Below, piece after piece: positions 10,931-22,084 of a stretch of DNA of 64,000 nucleotides. The stretch lies in the NCBI GenBank assembly GCA_963932465.1, contig OZ010795.1, positions 477,142,806 to 477,206,805 of the forward strand, in the 5' to 3' direction. The notes under the pieces are model-generated. The model was given only the letters and a program-made list of their open reading frames with translations, had not been told where the DNA came from and did not search any database. The stretch is from Maratus speciosus (lineage: Eukaryota > Arthropoda > Arachnida > Araneae > Salticidae). The position numbers and the translations under genes were made by a program. Numbering within the stretch: the first letter of the stretch is position 1; each line of letters begins with the position of its first letter.

Positions 10931-11861
10931 CTATTAGAAAAGACAGGGTGTCCGCAAAATGTTGATACGAGCTGTAATTTTTCTAACTGACGAATATTCA
11001 AATTAGAAATTGAAAATACAAAGTTCAAACTAAGGTTATAACTAACTGTCTCAAGTATGACTCAAATATATCCTCTGAATGTTAGTAAATCTTCCTAATT
11101 ATTCTGAAAAAGTTACACGTTTTAAATTTTCATCTGACACTGTTTGAGAAAACTTTGTAATTAGAAAAAAATCCCAATATCGGCATCAAAATCGTTACAA
11201 AAAATAACACACATCTGTCTTTAAAATTGAAAGAACTATGCTTAATTGAAAATTGATCATTGTGAATGAAGACCGTATATCCAAGCAGAAATTTAAATTT
11301 GTAAAATATTACAAGAAATAGGAAACACGCACTATAAAACATAACGCTACTTTTTGCGAATTCTGCGAAGACTCAAATGGGTTCTTGTGCATTTTTTATT
11401 GACCTATGCTTTCATTATTTATTTATTTATTAAAAAAAACTATGTGCAAATTTGAACTTGCATTATTACAATATAAATGCTTGAAAGTTGAACTTAAAAA
11501 CGATTTTTTACTGCCTTTGCAATTTAACTTTCTTTAAATACTTACAGAAAAAATAAGTTGTGTATAAGGGTAGCAGAAAAACGTTGCATAGCTGTATTGC
11601 AAATTCCAATATTTAAATCGTGATTCTAGAACTTTAAATTGTATTTGTAATTTTACATGTTTTACTGCTGCGATAAAAAAAATTATGCGGAATGCTTCAT
11701 TTAAAATACATCTAAAGTAGATATCGTCTGAAAATTTTTATCAAACATTTTTACGACTTCTATAAACATCTGGCAATAGTAAGGAATTTATTTCATTTTA
11801 TCGTCTGTAAATAAATTTGTCTATAATGAGATAAGAATTTTCACTCCGTTGATTTTCCGAA
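10931..11861. other. Gene-free stretch
   Basis: It begins with gacagggtgtccgc, a word that resembles transposon ends, but I could not find a matching inverted end. No gene is supported. Confidence 0.35.
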
Positions 11862-12984
11862 ATGCCGAATGTTATTGTGCAAAGAACGTACATTAAATTT
11901 TGTTTCCGCAATTCAATTTGTGCTACAAAAGCATTAAAAATATTACAAATAGCTTTTTAAGCCGACTGTTTATCAAAAGCATCAGTAATTTATTGGTATA
12001 TATTTTTTTAAGATTTTAGAGAATGCGTTCTAGATTATCCACGGTCTGGCAGACAGTCCACTTCGATTAATGATCAAGATTAATAATGATCGATTGTCGA
12101 TAAGGTCAGATAACTGATACTTGGTGATCGTCGTTTGACAATAAAATACATTACTGAACATTCTCCTATACCATTTGGTTCTGTCAAGAAATTTTAAAAG
12201 GTCATTTAGGGTAGCGCTTCTCAAGTTGCTCTAAATTTTTTTAATTTGTTCAAAAAACAACAAAGTGCTCATGTGGCCCGAGATATGCTTGATCATTCCG
12301 ATTCCTTCTAAAACGCATTATTACTGGTGACAAAACGTAGATGTATGATTTTGATACAAAACAGATTAACAATCAAGCGAATGGCGCTTGAAAGATGAAG
12401 CAAGACCGAAAAGACCGCATCAAAGTCACTCATAAATGAAGGTAATGTTGTCTCTTTCCTTTTATTGCCGTGGTGTTGTACATTATGAATTCCTACCAAC
12501 TGGCCAGAAAGTCAATAAAAATTAGTATTTAAATAGTTTTTGTCGTTTGTATGAAGCAATTCGTCGAAAATCGCCTGAAATGTGGCTAGAAAACTCTTGG
12601 GTATTTCACCACGATAATGCGCCTTATCACTGGGAAATTTTTATTTGTGAGTTTTTAACCAAAACTTCAACAAATACGGCTCCACAAGCTGCTTATTCAC
12701 CTGATATGACACCACGTGATTTTTTGTTCTTTCCACGGTTGAAACTGACTCTTCGTAGTCACTGTTTGAATCAATTAATTCTATAAAAGAATATTTTCTA
12801 TGAACTCTGAAGGGGTTTCACAGAAGCAACAAAGGCATGCTTTGATGGTTGAAAAAAAAAACGTTGGCAGAAGTGCATTGCAGTCGTAAGAGATTACTTT
12901 GAAGAAAATTCAATAAATGTTCACCAAAAAATTGATACCTTTTGTTTTAACCACCATTCCTGGTACGTTCGTTTTGATCACAGT
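11862..12984 (+). pseudogene. Mariner-type transposase, degenerate copy
   Basis: From the ATG at 11862 pieces of a mariner transposase can be followed in shifting frames: an N-terminal helix-turn-helix region with YIKFCFR and ATKALKILQIAF, the linker PRSGRQSTS (12040), RRLTIKYI and FGSVKKF, ITGDKT (first Asp, about 12325), then the open stretch 12547-12786 with EAIRRKSPEMW, FHHDNAP and YSPDMTPRDFLFF. Exactly 34 residues lie between the Asp of HHD and the Asp of PRD, the mariner D34D signature. Many stops and frameshifts interrupt it. The 3' end near 12984 carries ggtacgttcgttttgatcac, which looks like a mariner terminal repeat; the 5' repeat was not found. Confidence 0.9.
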
Positions 12985-14285
12985 AGTATATAAGTGTAAT
13001 TATTTATTTAGATATGTTAATGATGCATTTTTTGGCATTTGTTAACATATGTTTCAGATATAATGTCACCATTATCATTTTGTGTACGGTCAGTATTGTT
13101 ACTGACCAAATAGCAGTTTAAATGGTGCGAAAAAGTAGTGTAAATCTGAATTTTTCCTTTATTACAATCTAACTAATTTTAAATTAATAGACTTATGCAG
13201 CCTTTTTATGATCTTGTTACGACAAAACAAAAAAATTTCTAATTGGTGAATTTTCTCTGGAGAAAAATTATCAAAATTTAAATTGTGTAACTTTTTCAAA
13301 ATTAATAGCAGGAATATTTAATTATCATAAAGCTATTTATTACTGTATTTTGAACAATTTTTCAATTTACTTTTCCTACTTATTTACAACTGGAAAAAAA
13401 AAAAAAACACGTTTTACACTATTTGAGCTCAAATTTTATTTGTTTTATAAGTTGTATAATTCCATAAAGAAAGTTTTAGGCGAAATTTTGTAGTATCCCG
13501 TTATAATAATAGTAATAACAATAGACTATGATCATTTCAGCTGTGTAATGCAATTATTTCATAGTGCAAAAATAAGTCTTTCGAAAATTTTCAGTTAACG
13601 AGAACAATATTTTTCTAATCTTGTGAATGTATTTCCTGCTGACGTCGTAAATGCTTGAACCATTTGTCAATTTGTCCAGACAGTTGGCAGTATTTTTAGA
13701 TTTCTGCAAGCTATAGGTTTTAAAAGTATTATAAAAAATTTGTCACTCCAGTATCGATTATGTTAAAATTAGAAATATTATAGACTATTTTGAAATGATG
13801 TTTGGTGCAATTTTGATTACTTTTATATCGTAATAAAGAAACGAAATGCAATATTTTTTTGCAATTTTTAAACTCTGGTTTAGTAATGAAATTTTCAAGA
13901 AGGCGTATTATGCAGGTTTCAAATAAGTAAAACATAGAAAAAGAACGTATGTCTGAATTTAGATACTCCTTTTTAATATGATAAATTCAAAATTTAGTAT
14001 TTTTCTTGACTATGTTGAATTTGAGTTGAAAATTATGCATATACATTTTCCAAATAGAAATATTTAATAGTTTATTTTATACGATTTTCGTGGCGTTACT
14101 TTGTTCTTAACTATAAACTAGTACAGGAAATTTCAGATATACTTCAATAATCAGTCAAAATACACATCATTAAGTTAACTATTTTCGTTACTTATGGTAC
14201 ATTATATGCAGACAAAAAAAAAAAAAAATCACAGTATCAAAGTTATTATTTTTCTGAATCTCATTCTTTGATTTATATATATATT
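12985..14285. other. Gene-free stretch
   Basis: AT-rich sequence with short A runs at about 13391 and 14213. The part about 13560-13800 is weakly related to 6640-6900 and 20240-20500. Nothing coding is supported. Confidence 0.35.
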
Positions 14286-14289
14286 GGGG

Positions 14290-15660
14290 GTGGGGGTGGG
14301 TGGGTGAGGGGGTCAGCTTCCTGCGAGCTGCGCCCGCCAACCCCCGTTCAGACTTCGCAGCTCCTGAAAATGTGGTAATGTGACCTGTTTAAAAAGTATT
14401 ACCTGGTTACGAAAGATTGAATGATATTATGACCATAGCGGCGGCTATCTTCTGTAATCGGGTTGCCATGCTTCTCCGTTTGAATGGGGCATTTTTTTGT
14501 TACCATGGCCTCATCCATCCTTGTCGTAACAACTGATGACTGTGGGGTTCATAAGCAAGATCAATTACACATTTGAAAATCAGCTTGTATAAAACGATTA
14601 AAAATGTCGCTATCTTTCTGACTTTTATAAAGACGCTATGGACTATATTCTTCCTTTAGGTTCGACGTTAAAATACTCCGTCTGCTTGGGACCGGCTTTC
14701 AAGAACTATGGTATTGAAAACCATTCTGTTTGCACTTATATTCTATGTTTTGATCGAGTTTTGGATATTTTGAGGAAGAGGTATTGCTTATTCATTAACT
14801 TTTCTCTCTATTTTGATAAACCATCATGCAGATTTTTTTTTTTACATTGCATATTGTTTATATTAATTAATAAGAATATCCGAATTTTTTAATATGTATT
14901 TAGCGAATTTTAATTTAAAGTATATTGCGAATACATTTACCTGTATTTATGCTGCATCAAGTAATGTAATATACAAATATATTTGCCAGCCGCATTTCTC
15001 TTATATCATTTGAAATCACATTAAAATTCTGAGGAATGAAAATTGTTTTAAATGTATCCTTTTAAAATATGACGTAATTTCCCTTATTAAATGCATTTGT
15101 CATGCAATAATTTATTTATTTTTAAGTTCTTTTTCTCTTTTAAGATTAACGGGTATATACGTTATTTAATTTTAAAATGTGTAGCCTCAATGAACTTGTA
15201 AAAACTCGTTATTATTTTTATTGAAATCAAATTCATCTTGTTGTTATGGGAACACACGCACAAAACAATATCTTTGGAATTGACAAACGATAAAAAATGC
15301 ATCTCGAAATATGAAATAAAAGTCTCGTAAATATATTTTTAAATGTAAACTGTTTAGCAGAATTATTACTTAGTCATTTTAAAAATGACGTAATTCCCCG
15401 CATTTACTGCTTTTAATACCTATTAATGAATTTATTATTTTAAAAGGTTTATTTCTCTTTTAATAGTCATAGTCAAGTCATACTAGATCTACTATATATC
15501 TATATATCATAGTAGGCCATGGTCATAGTAAATACAATATTTATGATGTAATTTTCAATCTTTTCCTGCTTTTAAACATGTAATAATTTAATACTGAAGT
15601 TTTTTTGTGTTTTAAATAGTCACATGTAAATAAATTTTTAATCGTAAGGAAATAGTATTC
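14290..15660 (+). repeat. Dispersed repeat D, copy 1 (GC-rich head, AT-rich body)
   Basis: The head carries gcgagctgcgcccgccaac and gcagctcctgaaaatg. It matches 61935-62150, which has acgagct, gtcgccaacccccg and gcagactctaaatg in the same order. The body contains several related blocks of the form atgacgtaatttccc...ttaataaatttatt...tttctcttttaa at about 15070, 15380 and 15540, and these match 62660-62870. No protein is encoded that I can recognise. Confidence 0.7.
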
Positions 15661-15770
15661 TTCGCTCGTTTTCCAAGATTGGCAATAATTTGAAATAATA
15701 ACCTTTCTAAAATATGCAAAACATATCTCTTGAAATGACGAAAATTTAACTAAACTAAATAAGAAATTAT

Positions 15771-15803
<33 letters not shown>

Positions 15804-16061
15804 TAATGAATTATTTTTTAAAATTTTCCTGAAAAACATAATTTAATCGCAATATTGTCTTCACTACCGATAGATATAAAAGATAATTACAATTTTAATT
15901 TCAAAATGACGAAAAGAAGAAATCTAATAGTCCCTATCTTTATCCGATTTCCCCGTTTTTCCACAAAAATAGAGTAATTTGGTTGCCATCATAAAAATAA
16001 TGAAATTCAAATTAGAAAAAAATTAATATATCGAAAACTAATTCAAATTTTGAAATTCTAA

Positions 16062-16325
16062 TACCATCCAGCAAAGAAAAAAATAGTGGGCCATCAGCTG
16101 GAAGAAAAAGATGGTAGCCAGTACTGCTATCAGCGGTAAAGTGCAATGGTGTCATTACTTAAACCAGTACAAAATTGTCCGTGCGGAATGCAGCTGGACC
16201 ATCGGTGATGACCAACACCAGACCAGCATTGGCATGTCATCACATTACTCCAATGCGGCACTTTTTCTGCAGTGCTAGCATATATCCTACTGCTATTCCT
16301 TTGCTGGCCGAGCACTTTCCCTTTC
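16062..16325. repeat. CCAGCA-rich MITE-like copy
   Basis: The left end ccagcaaagaaa is mirrored by cctttgctggcc near 16297-16309. Locally GC-rich with repeated gccag/ctggc words. It is related in inverted orientation to 17140-17372. The small open frames on both strands here are not supported as genes. Confidence 0.5.
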
Positions 16326-16439
16326 AAAAAGTTCTTATAGAATTCTATAAAAAAAAAAACTTATAGAAAAAGTACAACGGCCGTTTTTCTATGAGCTAGT
16401 TTCACCAACAGATATAGAAGTGTCTATAATAGAAACATC

Positions 16440-16553
16440 TGAACTTTCAGCTGTTTCCATGTGGTCACCCTCTCAAGTACTAGCCACGTTCGGCGCTGTT
16501 TGGCTTTCGTGATCGGGCATGAACAAGTACTTTCAATGTATTCTACGACCGTT
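16440..16553 (-). pseudogene. 5S rRNA-derived pseudogene or 5S-type SINE head
   Basis: The minus strand follows a eukaryotic 5S rRNA over nearly its whole length: ACATTGAAA early, then GCCCGATCACGAAAGCC (the box A region), and GGCTAGTACTTGAGAGG followed by GTGACC (the box C region). It has many point changes, so a working 5S RNA is unlikely. It could be a single dispersed pseudogene, or the promoter part of a 5S-derived SINE whose body runs toward 16340. Confidence 0.82.
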
Positions 16554-16834
16554 CGTTGTTTACAATCTCTCATTACACTATTTCAAGTTTGTTTCTTTTG
16601 TGATTTGCGTTCCCAATCATTAAACCTTTATAGAAATTATTGTATTGAATAGAAATCCTATATATATTTTATACATTGATTGATTCTCAACTGTGTAAAT
16701 AACGAAAACCGAAATCCTTTGTAACTTAGTAAAACCAGATTTAAGAAGAAAAAAAGGTACGTTGAAATAAAGAATGCATTTATTTATTCATTTACTTATT
16801 TATTTTGTTGGTGGCAGTGGTGATATATTATTTA

Positions 16835-16838
<4 letters not shown>

Positions 16839-16881
<43 letters not shown>
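16839..16881 (+). repeat. Poly-T tract of 43 bases
   Basis: A run of T between tttacagg and ataaaaaaaag. The flanks give no clear retroposon body. Confidence 0.85.
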
Positions 16882-16885
<4 letters not shown>

Positions 16886-17139
16886 AAAAAAGTTTGACAG
16901 CTTAAATTGTGTTAAGATATTCATTTCAGATTTGTGTTCAAATTCATTAATCTGCCGCGGAGTGATAAAAATAACTATTATTTTCATATAGACTTGACAA
17001 AATATTTAAAAATCTAATAAATTATTATTTGTTAAACTTGAAACGTAATTGTTTAAATATTTGTACACTTCAGATTTAAATATTTGAATAAAAATTACAA
17101 TTAGTGAATTTTTTTAAGTTAGATGAATTACGCCACCTA

Positions 17140-17372
17140 GCGTAAGAGTTGCCAGCAAGAATACTGCAAAAGTTCGTGCACTTCCATGGTGTGGTGGGCC
17201 AGCGAAAGAGATAAAACGGAAGCCCATCAGAATTTTATCTGATAATTTCCAACAACAAAGTTGACTAAAGCAGTCCAGCAGCGGTCATGCAATGGTAGAT
17301 CATTTGCCAGCACTTCTCCATCCTTGCCAGCAGCTATCTTACTGCTGGCCAGCAATTTCTTTCTTTACTGGG
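17140..17372 (-). repeat. CCAGCA-rich MITE-like copy
   Basis: Read on the minus strand, cccagtaaagaaagaaatt with the following gctggccagc resembles the left end of the copy at 16062. The other end is ttgccagcaag at 17149. The plus strand contains repeated ccagca words, and its small open frame has no known domain. Confidence 0.5.
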
Positions 17373-17859
17373 CAGTTTTGATATCTTCGGATCAATACGG
17401 ATTTGTGGTGTTAATTTCATGGCATAATATTCAATATTTTAGGAGAAATAGTCATGAAACATAATCAGTCATTTAATCAGTCATTTCATAAAATCGTTTC
17501 ATTAATTAATTTCATTAGGGTTTTATATATATAGGGTAGATATGGGTTTTTGTATGTAGTTTTATATAAGTATATAGAAAACTTTAAGTATTGTTTCCAG
17601 TTACACCTCATGCAGGATTCAACGTAGTCATTATTTAGGCCATTGTATTTTTAGGATGGAGTGGAAGAGTACTCACAGTTTTTTTTATATCATGTACACA
17701 GCTGTGAACAGAAAGATTTTAGTTGTAGTCTGACATATATTTTTTAAACTAACAAAACTACTTATTATTGATAAATATGACTCACTTTGAGAATGTTGTA
17801 TTAGCACGGATATAGAAAATATTTTTTATAATAATTTAAACGATGAAATATGACCATGA
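17373..17859. other. Gene-free stretch
   Basis: AT-rich sequence with a short (TA)n near 17525. No repeat partner or coding potential was seen. Confidence 0.35.
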
Positions 17860-18060
17860 AATAATAAGTCTGAATTAGATTACTTGAATTTTTTATTCAT
17901 ATTGCTAACAAGGCTTAAAACCACCAGAGTGAAAAATTGTTTTCATCGGCGCTGAATTAATTTCGACTCATTTTAACGCAGGGGTGGGGTTCATGTATTT
18001 ATCTCATTTTGTACTGCGGTTGCAGCCTTACCAACATATTGTCGCATCAGAGCAACCGTA

Positions 18061-18285
18061 GGACATCTTATAATAATAAAAAATGAGATGTCTGAATTAC
18101 TGATGTCTGACTGCTATGAATAACTGTGTTTGCATCTAGTGGAACAACTTCTGAAACACAAAGTTATGTTTAATACTTTACCTCAGATGTGTTTTATAAA
18201 AATTCCCTACTGTTCCACTAGATTCAGACATAGTTTTTCATAGCAGTAAGTCAGATATATCATTTTCGATTATTACTAGATGTCC
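18061..18285. mobile_element. MITE nested in the left arm of the large foldback
   Basis: A 225-base palindrome with ends ggacatct and agatgtcc, flanked by TA on both sides (18059-18060 and 18286-18287). The inner pair tctagtggaaca and tgttccactaga marks the arms. The corresponding place in the right arm of the big foldback lacks it, which supports insertion. TA target use suggests a Tc1/mariner-type MITE. Confidence 0.75.
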
Positions 18286-19777
18286 TACTACAATATATGG
18301 CCTGAGGTGTCCGGTCACTTGTAATTTTAGACGTTTTGTTAAATATTTAGAAAAATACATGAGGAATTAACCTGAAACTGCAGGTGTATAAACCGTATAG
18401 TATAGGTCATATATATCCGCGAAGATTTTTTCCCGAAACCCCATAGGAGACCGTCAACAAATTAAAAAAGAACGAATATCTTTTGGATAACCTTTAAAAA
18501 CTAATGTAGCAAAAGCGCTCAAACTCGAGATTATTAATAAGTGACTTATTATAATGTAATGTGTTCATTTATATGAGGATACCATGTATACTCGTTGAGA
18601 AATGGAGATTTTTATAAAAACAGCCCCAAATTTTGCCAAGTTTTTTGCTTATAATTTGCAGAGTTCTTAATATAAAAAAAAAAGTTCTTTTCAGAAAGTA
18701 TGACAAACAACATTGTACACAATACTCTGCAGTCAGAATTAAAAAATAATAAAAATTGGATAAAAATGAGCAGGTTTACTAAAAACATTTCACTGCGCAT
18801 GCGCGAATGCAATCAAAATATAATGTGCAAAATGTGTTAGCTAAGTGTATAAGGCACCTATTTTAAAAGTCTCAAAAACATAGTTTGAAAAGTCTGATAA
18901 TAATCGTTTATAGAATAAGCTCAAAATCCGTTGTTACCCAAAACAAGCAAAAAGATCAATGGTTGTATCCAAGTATAGTATACGTACGCGCCCAGTACGC
19001 GCAATATTGTGCACGCTATCTTGTCACTAATCAACAGATATTTGATACAACCCATGATCTTTTTGCTTGTTTTTGGGAACAACGGATTTCGAGCTTATTC
19101 TATCGACGATTATTTTCAGAATTTTCAAGCTATGATTTGGAGACTTTGACAAAAGTTGTTCTATATACTTAGCTAATACATTATTCACATTATATTTTGA
19201 TTGCATTCGCGCATGCGCAGTGAAACATTTTTTAGTAAACCTGCTCATTTTTCATGCAATTTTTATTATTTTGTAATTCTGATTACAAAGTGTTGTGTAC
19301 AATATTGTTTGTCCTATTTCCTGAAAAAAACTTTTTTTTTATATTTAGAACTCTGCAAATTATAAGCAAAAAACTTGGCGAAATTTGGGGCTGTTTTTAT
19401 AAAAACCGTCATTTCTGTACGAGTATACATGGTATCCTCATAAATATGAACACAGTATATTACAATAAGTCACTTATTAATAATTTCGTGTTTGAACGCT
19501 TTTGCTACATTAGTTTTTACAGGGTTATCCAAAAGTTATTCGAAATTTTTAAATTTGTTGACGGCCCCCTATGGGGTTTCAGGAAAAGATCTTCGCGGAC
19601 ATATATGACCTATACTATACTGTTTACACATCTGCAGTTTCAGGTTAATTCCTCATGTATTTTTCTAGATATTTAACAAAACGTCTAAAATCGCAAGTGA
19701 CCGGTCACCGTTGGCCATATAGTGTATTTCTCTGAGGCGACAATATATGAGTGAAGGGTTTCTCTTAGTGTGTCGTT

Positions 19778-19845
19778 CCAGGTGGCTTTGTTGGAAGAGC
19801 GTTGCTGCGCTGAGCCAAATACGCAGGTTCGAATCCTGGCTTGGA
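19778..19845 (+). repeat. tRNA-derived SINE-like segment
   Basis: It has a box A-like gtggctttgttgg (19782) and an exact box B ggttcgaatcc (19826). The sequence after it (tggaaacttttccactcgg) resembles the tail of the tRNA-like block at 20557-20766. The stems do not fold as a working tRNA as far as I can see. It lies in the right arm of the large foldback and has no clear counterpart in the left arm. Confidence 0.65.
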
Positions 19846-19930
19846 AACTTTTCCACTCGGTTGGTTTTACGCCTTGTTAGTAATGTGAATAAAAATTTCA
19901 TGAAATCAAACTCAGATTTCCTACTTTTAT

Positions 19931-20556
19931 AATTATGAATTTCTGTGCGTAAAAGTGTTTATTTAATGCTAATGTTTCTATTTTAATCAAGTCTGAAACG
20001 ACTTGTGTAAGGAATTTTAGATTTTGTGTAATTTCTATAAAAAAAAATGAGTCTGATGACCGTTATATTCCTAAATATCAAATAGTGAGGCTGCTACCCA
20101 CTAACCTCCTCTAAATAGTCCCTGCTATCCCTATTACCAAAATTAATTTTTGTGATAGATGTCTACAAGATTTGCTAGCAAATTCTACTATGGAGCTTGT
20201 TGTTTGGAAATAGTTGTAGCTAAAATTCTGACAGTTCCGTTTACTGCATTATTTCACATAAAAATTCCATTGGTATTCCAACAATGTAAGTCTCTTGAAA
20301 AATTAAAAGTTAATTAGAATTATAATTTTGGAATATTGCAATGTATTTTCTGCCAATATCTTAAAGACTTAAATCACTTATCATTTTCTCAAACCGTTTA
20401 GCCATATTTTTAGACTTTGAGTAATTAGCATGTTTAAAACAATAATCAAAATATTTCAAGCTCTATTGTGAATAAAAAAAATATAGAAACGTTAGACAAG
20501 ATTAATTTTAACACAATTATCCTAATTGGTAAATAAATCGTATGAGTTGCAAATTA
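19931..20556. other. Gene-free stretch
   Basis: The part about 20240-20500 is a diverged relative of 6640-6900 and 13560-13800. Nothing else was recognised. Confidence 0.35.
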
Positions 20557-20766
20557 CCAACTGGGCGAAAAATATCTAGGTCAGGATTCGAACAAAGGAT
20601 CTCTTGGCTGAAGCTGCCAATGCTCTGCCAACAAGCTATCCCGGACGAATCTGGAAAACTTAATTCACACAACTAAGTGAATTAGGTCCTCCAGATTAGC
20701 ATTGGCGGCTTCAATCAAGAGATCCCTGCTTCGAATCCTGGACTAGACATTTTTCACCAAGTTGGA
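20557..20766. repeat. Inverted pair of tRNA-derived SINE copies
   Basis: The left half read on the minus strand has tagcttgttggcagagc (box A-like) and ttcgaatcctg (box B). The right half read on the plus strand repeats attggcggcttcaatcaag, gatccctgcttcg and aatcctgg. The outer ends ccaactggg and ccaagttgg also pair. The whole 210 bases form a hairpin built from two tRNA-like units facing each other. Confidence 0.75.
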
Positions 20767-21175
20767 AAATTCCAAATCCCAGAAACGTTAGATCACTCTG
20801 AAATACATTTGGCTTAAAATTCCAATATATTTTATGCAGTAATAATGAATGAAAATTAAATTTATAAGAAAAATTTTAAATGTATGTATAGTGTATTATG
20901 ATAAATATGCAGCTAAATAAATAGCTAAATATGGTTGCAAGGAAAGTTAAATATATAAAGAAATTATAAATATACGCCATAGAAAATTTAAAATCTTCAA
21001 TTGATAGAATTAGAATTGAGAAATATACTAAATTAGTGTAAATCTAAACTCAGTAAAATATGGGATTTGACTGCACATTTTGTTATGAAATCCATAGGCA
21101 CTGACTTAAAGGGGACGATGGGGACGAATCAGGCAAAGATCACTAGTTTTAAAAAGTTATTTTTATCTTAATTAA

Positions 21176-21556
21176 TCACAGCTATTAAACAGGGCATTTT
21201 TTAAATTAGGGGTAGAAGTACGTTTGATTGTCAATTTCGCCCCCGTAAAGTCTGCGCCTAAGATGAAATCGAAGTTCACGAAAGAAAGAATGTTAGGAAG
21301 GTGGTATTACGAACCCGATTACAGAATATCTCACCGGGAAACTTTAAAAGCAATTTTAAATATGTTAAAAGCAGCAAGGGCCGAGTTTGGGAGGTCTGGA
21401 GCATATATGTACCACATACGGAAAAATAAAAAACAAGTTACAATAACGAAATCAAATTTCCATATCCATCTGGCTGCAATCTATAGGTGCAGATTCTTAA
21501 AATTTTTAAGAAGCCAGTGGCTCCTAAATCCAAAAAATCCAGTCGCCACATTATGA
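21176..21556 (+). CDS. Unassigned open frame, 98 codons from the first ATG at 21263
   Basis: The frame is open from 21176; the first ATG is at 21263, and the stop is TGA at 21554-21556. The predicted protein is basic and begins MKSKFTKERMLGRWYYEPDY, then RETLKAILNMLKAARAEFG, SGAYMYHIRKNKK, and FHIHLAAIYRCRFLKFL. The predicted helix pattern with a central SGAYMYHIRK loosely recalls a winged-helix or linker-histone-like domain, but I cannot name a family. Its base composition is richer in G+C than the flanks, and a possible splice acceptor (tttttaaattag, ending 21209) lies upstream. It could be a host exon, a processed pseudogene or a mobile-element fragment. Confidence 0.4.
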   Translation, partial: SQLLNRAFFKLGVEVRLIVNFAPVKSAPKMKSKFTKERMLGRWYYEPDYRISHRETLKAILNMLKAARAEFGRSGAYMYHIRKNKKQVTITKSNFHIHLAAIYRCRFLKFLRSQWLLNPKNPVATL

Positions 21557-22084
21557 GAAAATGGCACAAAAGCAATAATGTTTATATATGAAAAAACTCA
21601 TGAATTCAAAGTGAAAAATAATTTGTTTAATGTATACACATGTACAACAAAACATAAACTAAATATATCAAATGTATACATTTAATTTAATCACAAAGTT
21701 CTAATTTGGCCATAAATTAAATGTAATATAAATTTTAAACTATCTACAGTTCAGAATATAAAGTTGGCCAAGATACGATTTAAAAATATATGCATAAGCA
21801 ATCACTGTAGTGTAGAATATTAGTAAAACGAGATTTCTTATTTTCATTTTGTCCTACAAGAGTACATATAAAAAAATTGAGAATGCGTGAGTATTATTAT
21901 TTTGCACTATAAAATTCAAAATACAATTCTAACGCTTGTTTTAGCACAAGAAAAACACAAGAAAGAAAGAACAACAATAAAAGAAGAGAGACAAGAAAAC
22001 ACAAAAGAAAACTCAAGAAAAATTATCTTTAAAAAATCTTATCACAGACTATTAGAGAGGTGATACTGTTCCAAAATTTCCGAA
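21557..22084. other. Gene-free stretch
   Basis: AT-rich, with an A/G-rich block near 21950-22020 (repeated aagaaag and aagaaaac words). No gene is supported. Confidence 0.35.

Larger units (their letters stand above)
17860..19930. mobile_element. Large foldback element of about 2 kb
   Basis: The two halves are reverse complements with about 85 percent identity by eye. Paired words include gcatgcgcgaatgcaatc (18793) with its complement near 19200, cagccccaaattttgcc (18622) with its complement near 19385, and ggtcatatatatccgcg (18405) with its complement near 19600. The innermost pair is gcaaaaagatcaatggttg with its complement near 19045, leaving a loop of about 70 bases around 19005. The outer parts (tgctaacaaggcttaaaacc at 17905 and its complement near 19870) extend it to about 17860 and 19930. 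The arms are interrupted by a small MITE on the left and a tRNA-like block on the right. Open frames inside it are by-products. Confidence 0.85.

Noticed and set aside
19254..19676. A 140-codon open frame
   Set aside because: It lies inside the right arm of the 2-kb foldback, has no domain, and is rich in Phe, Ile and Leu as expected from AT-rich DNA.
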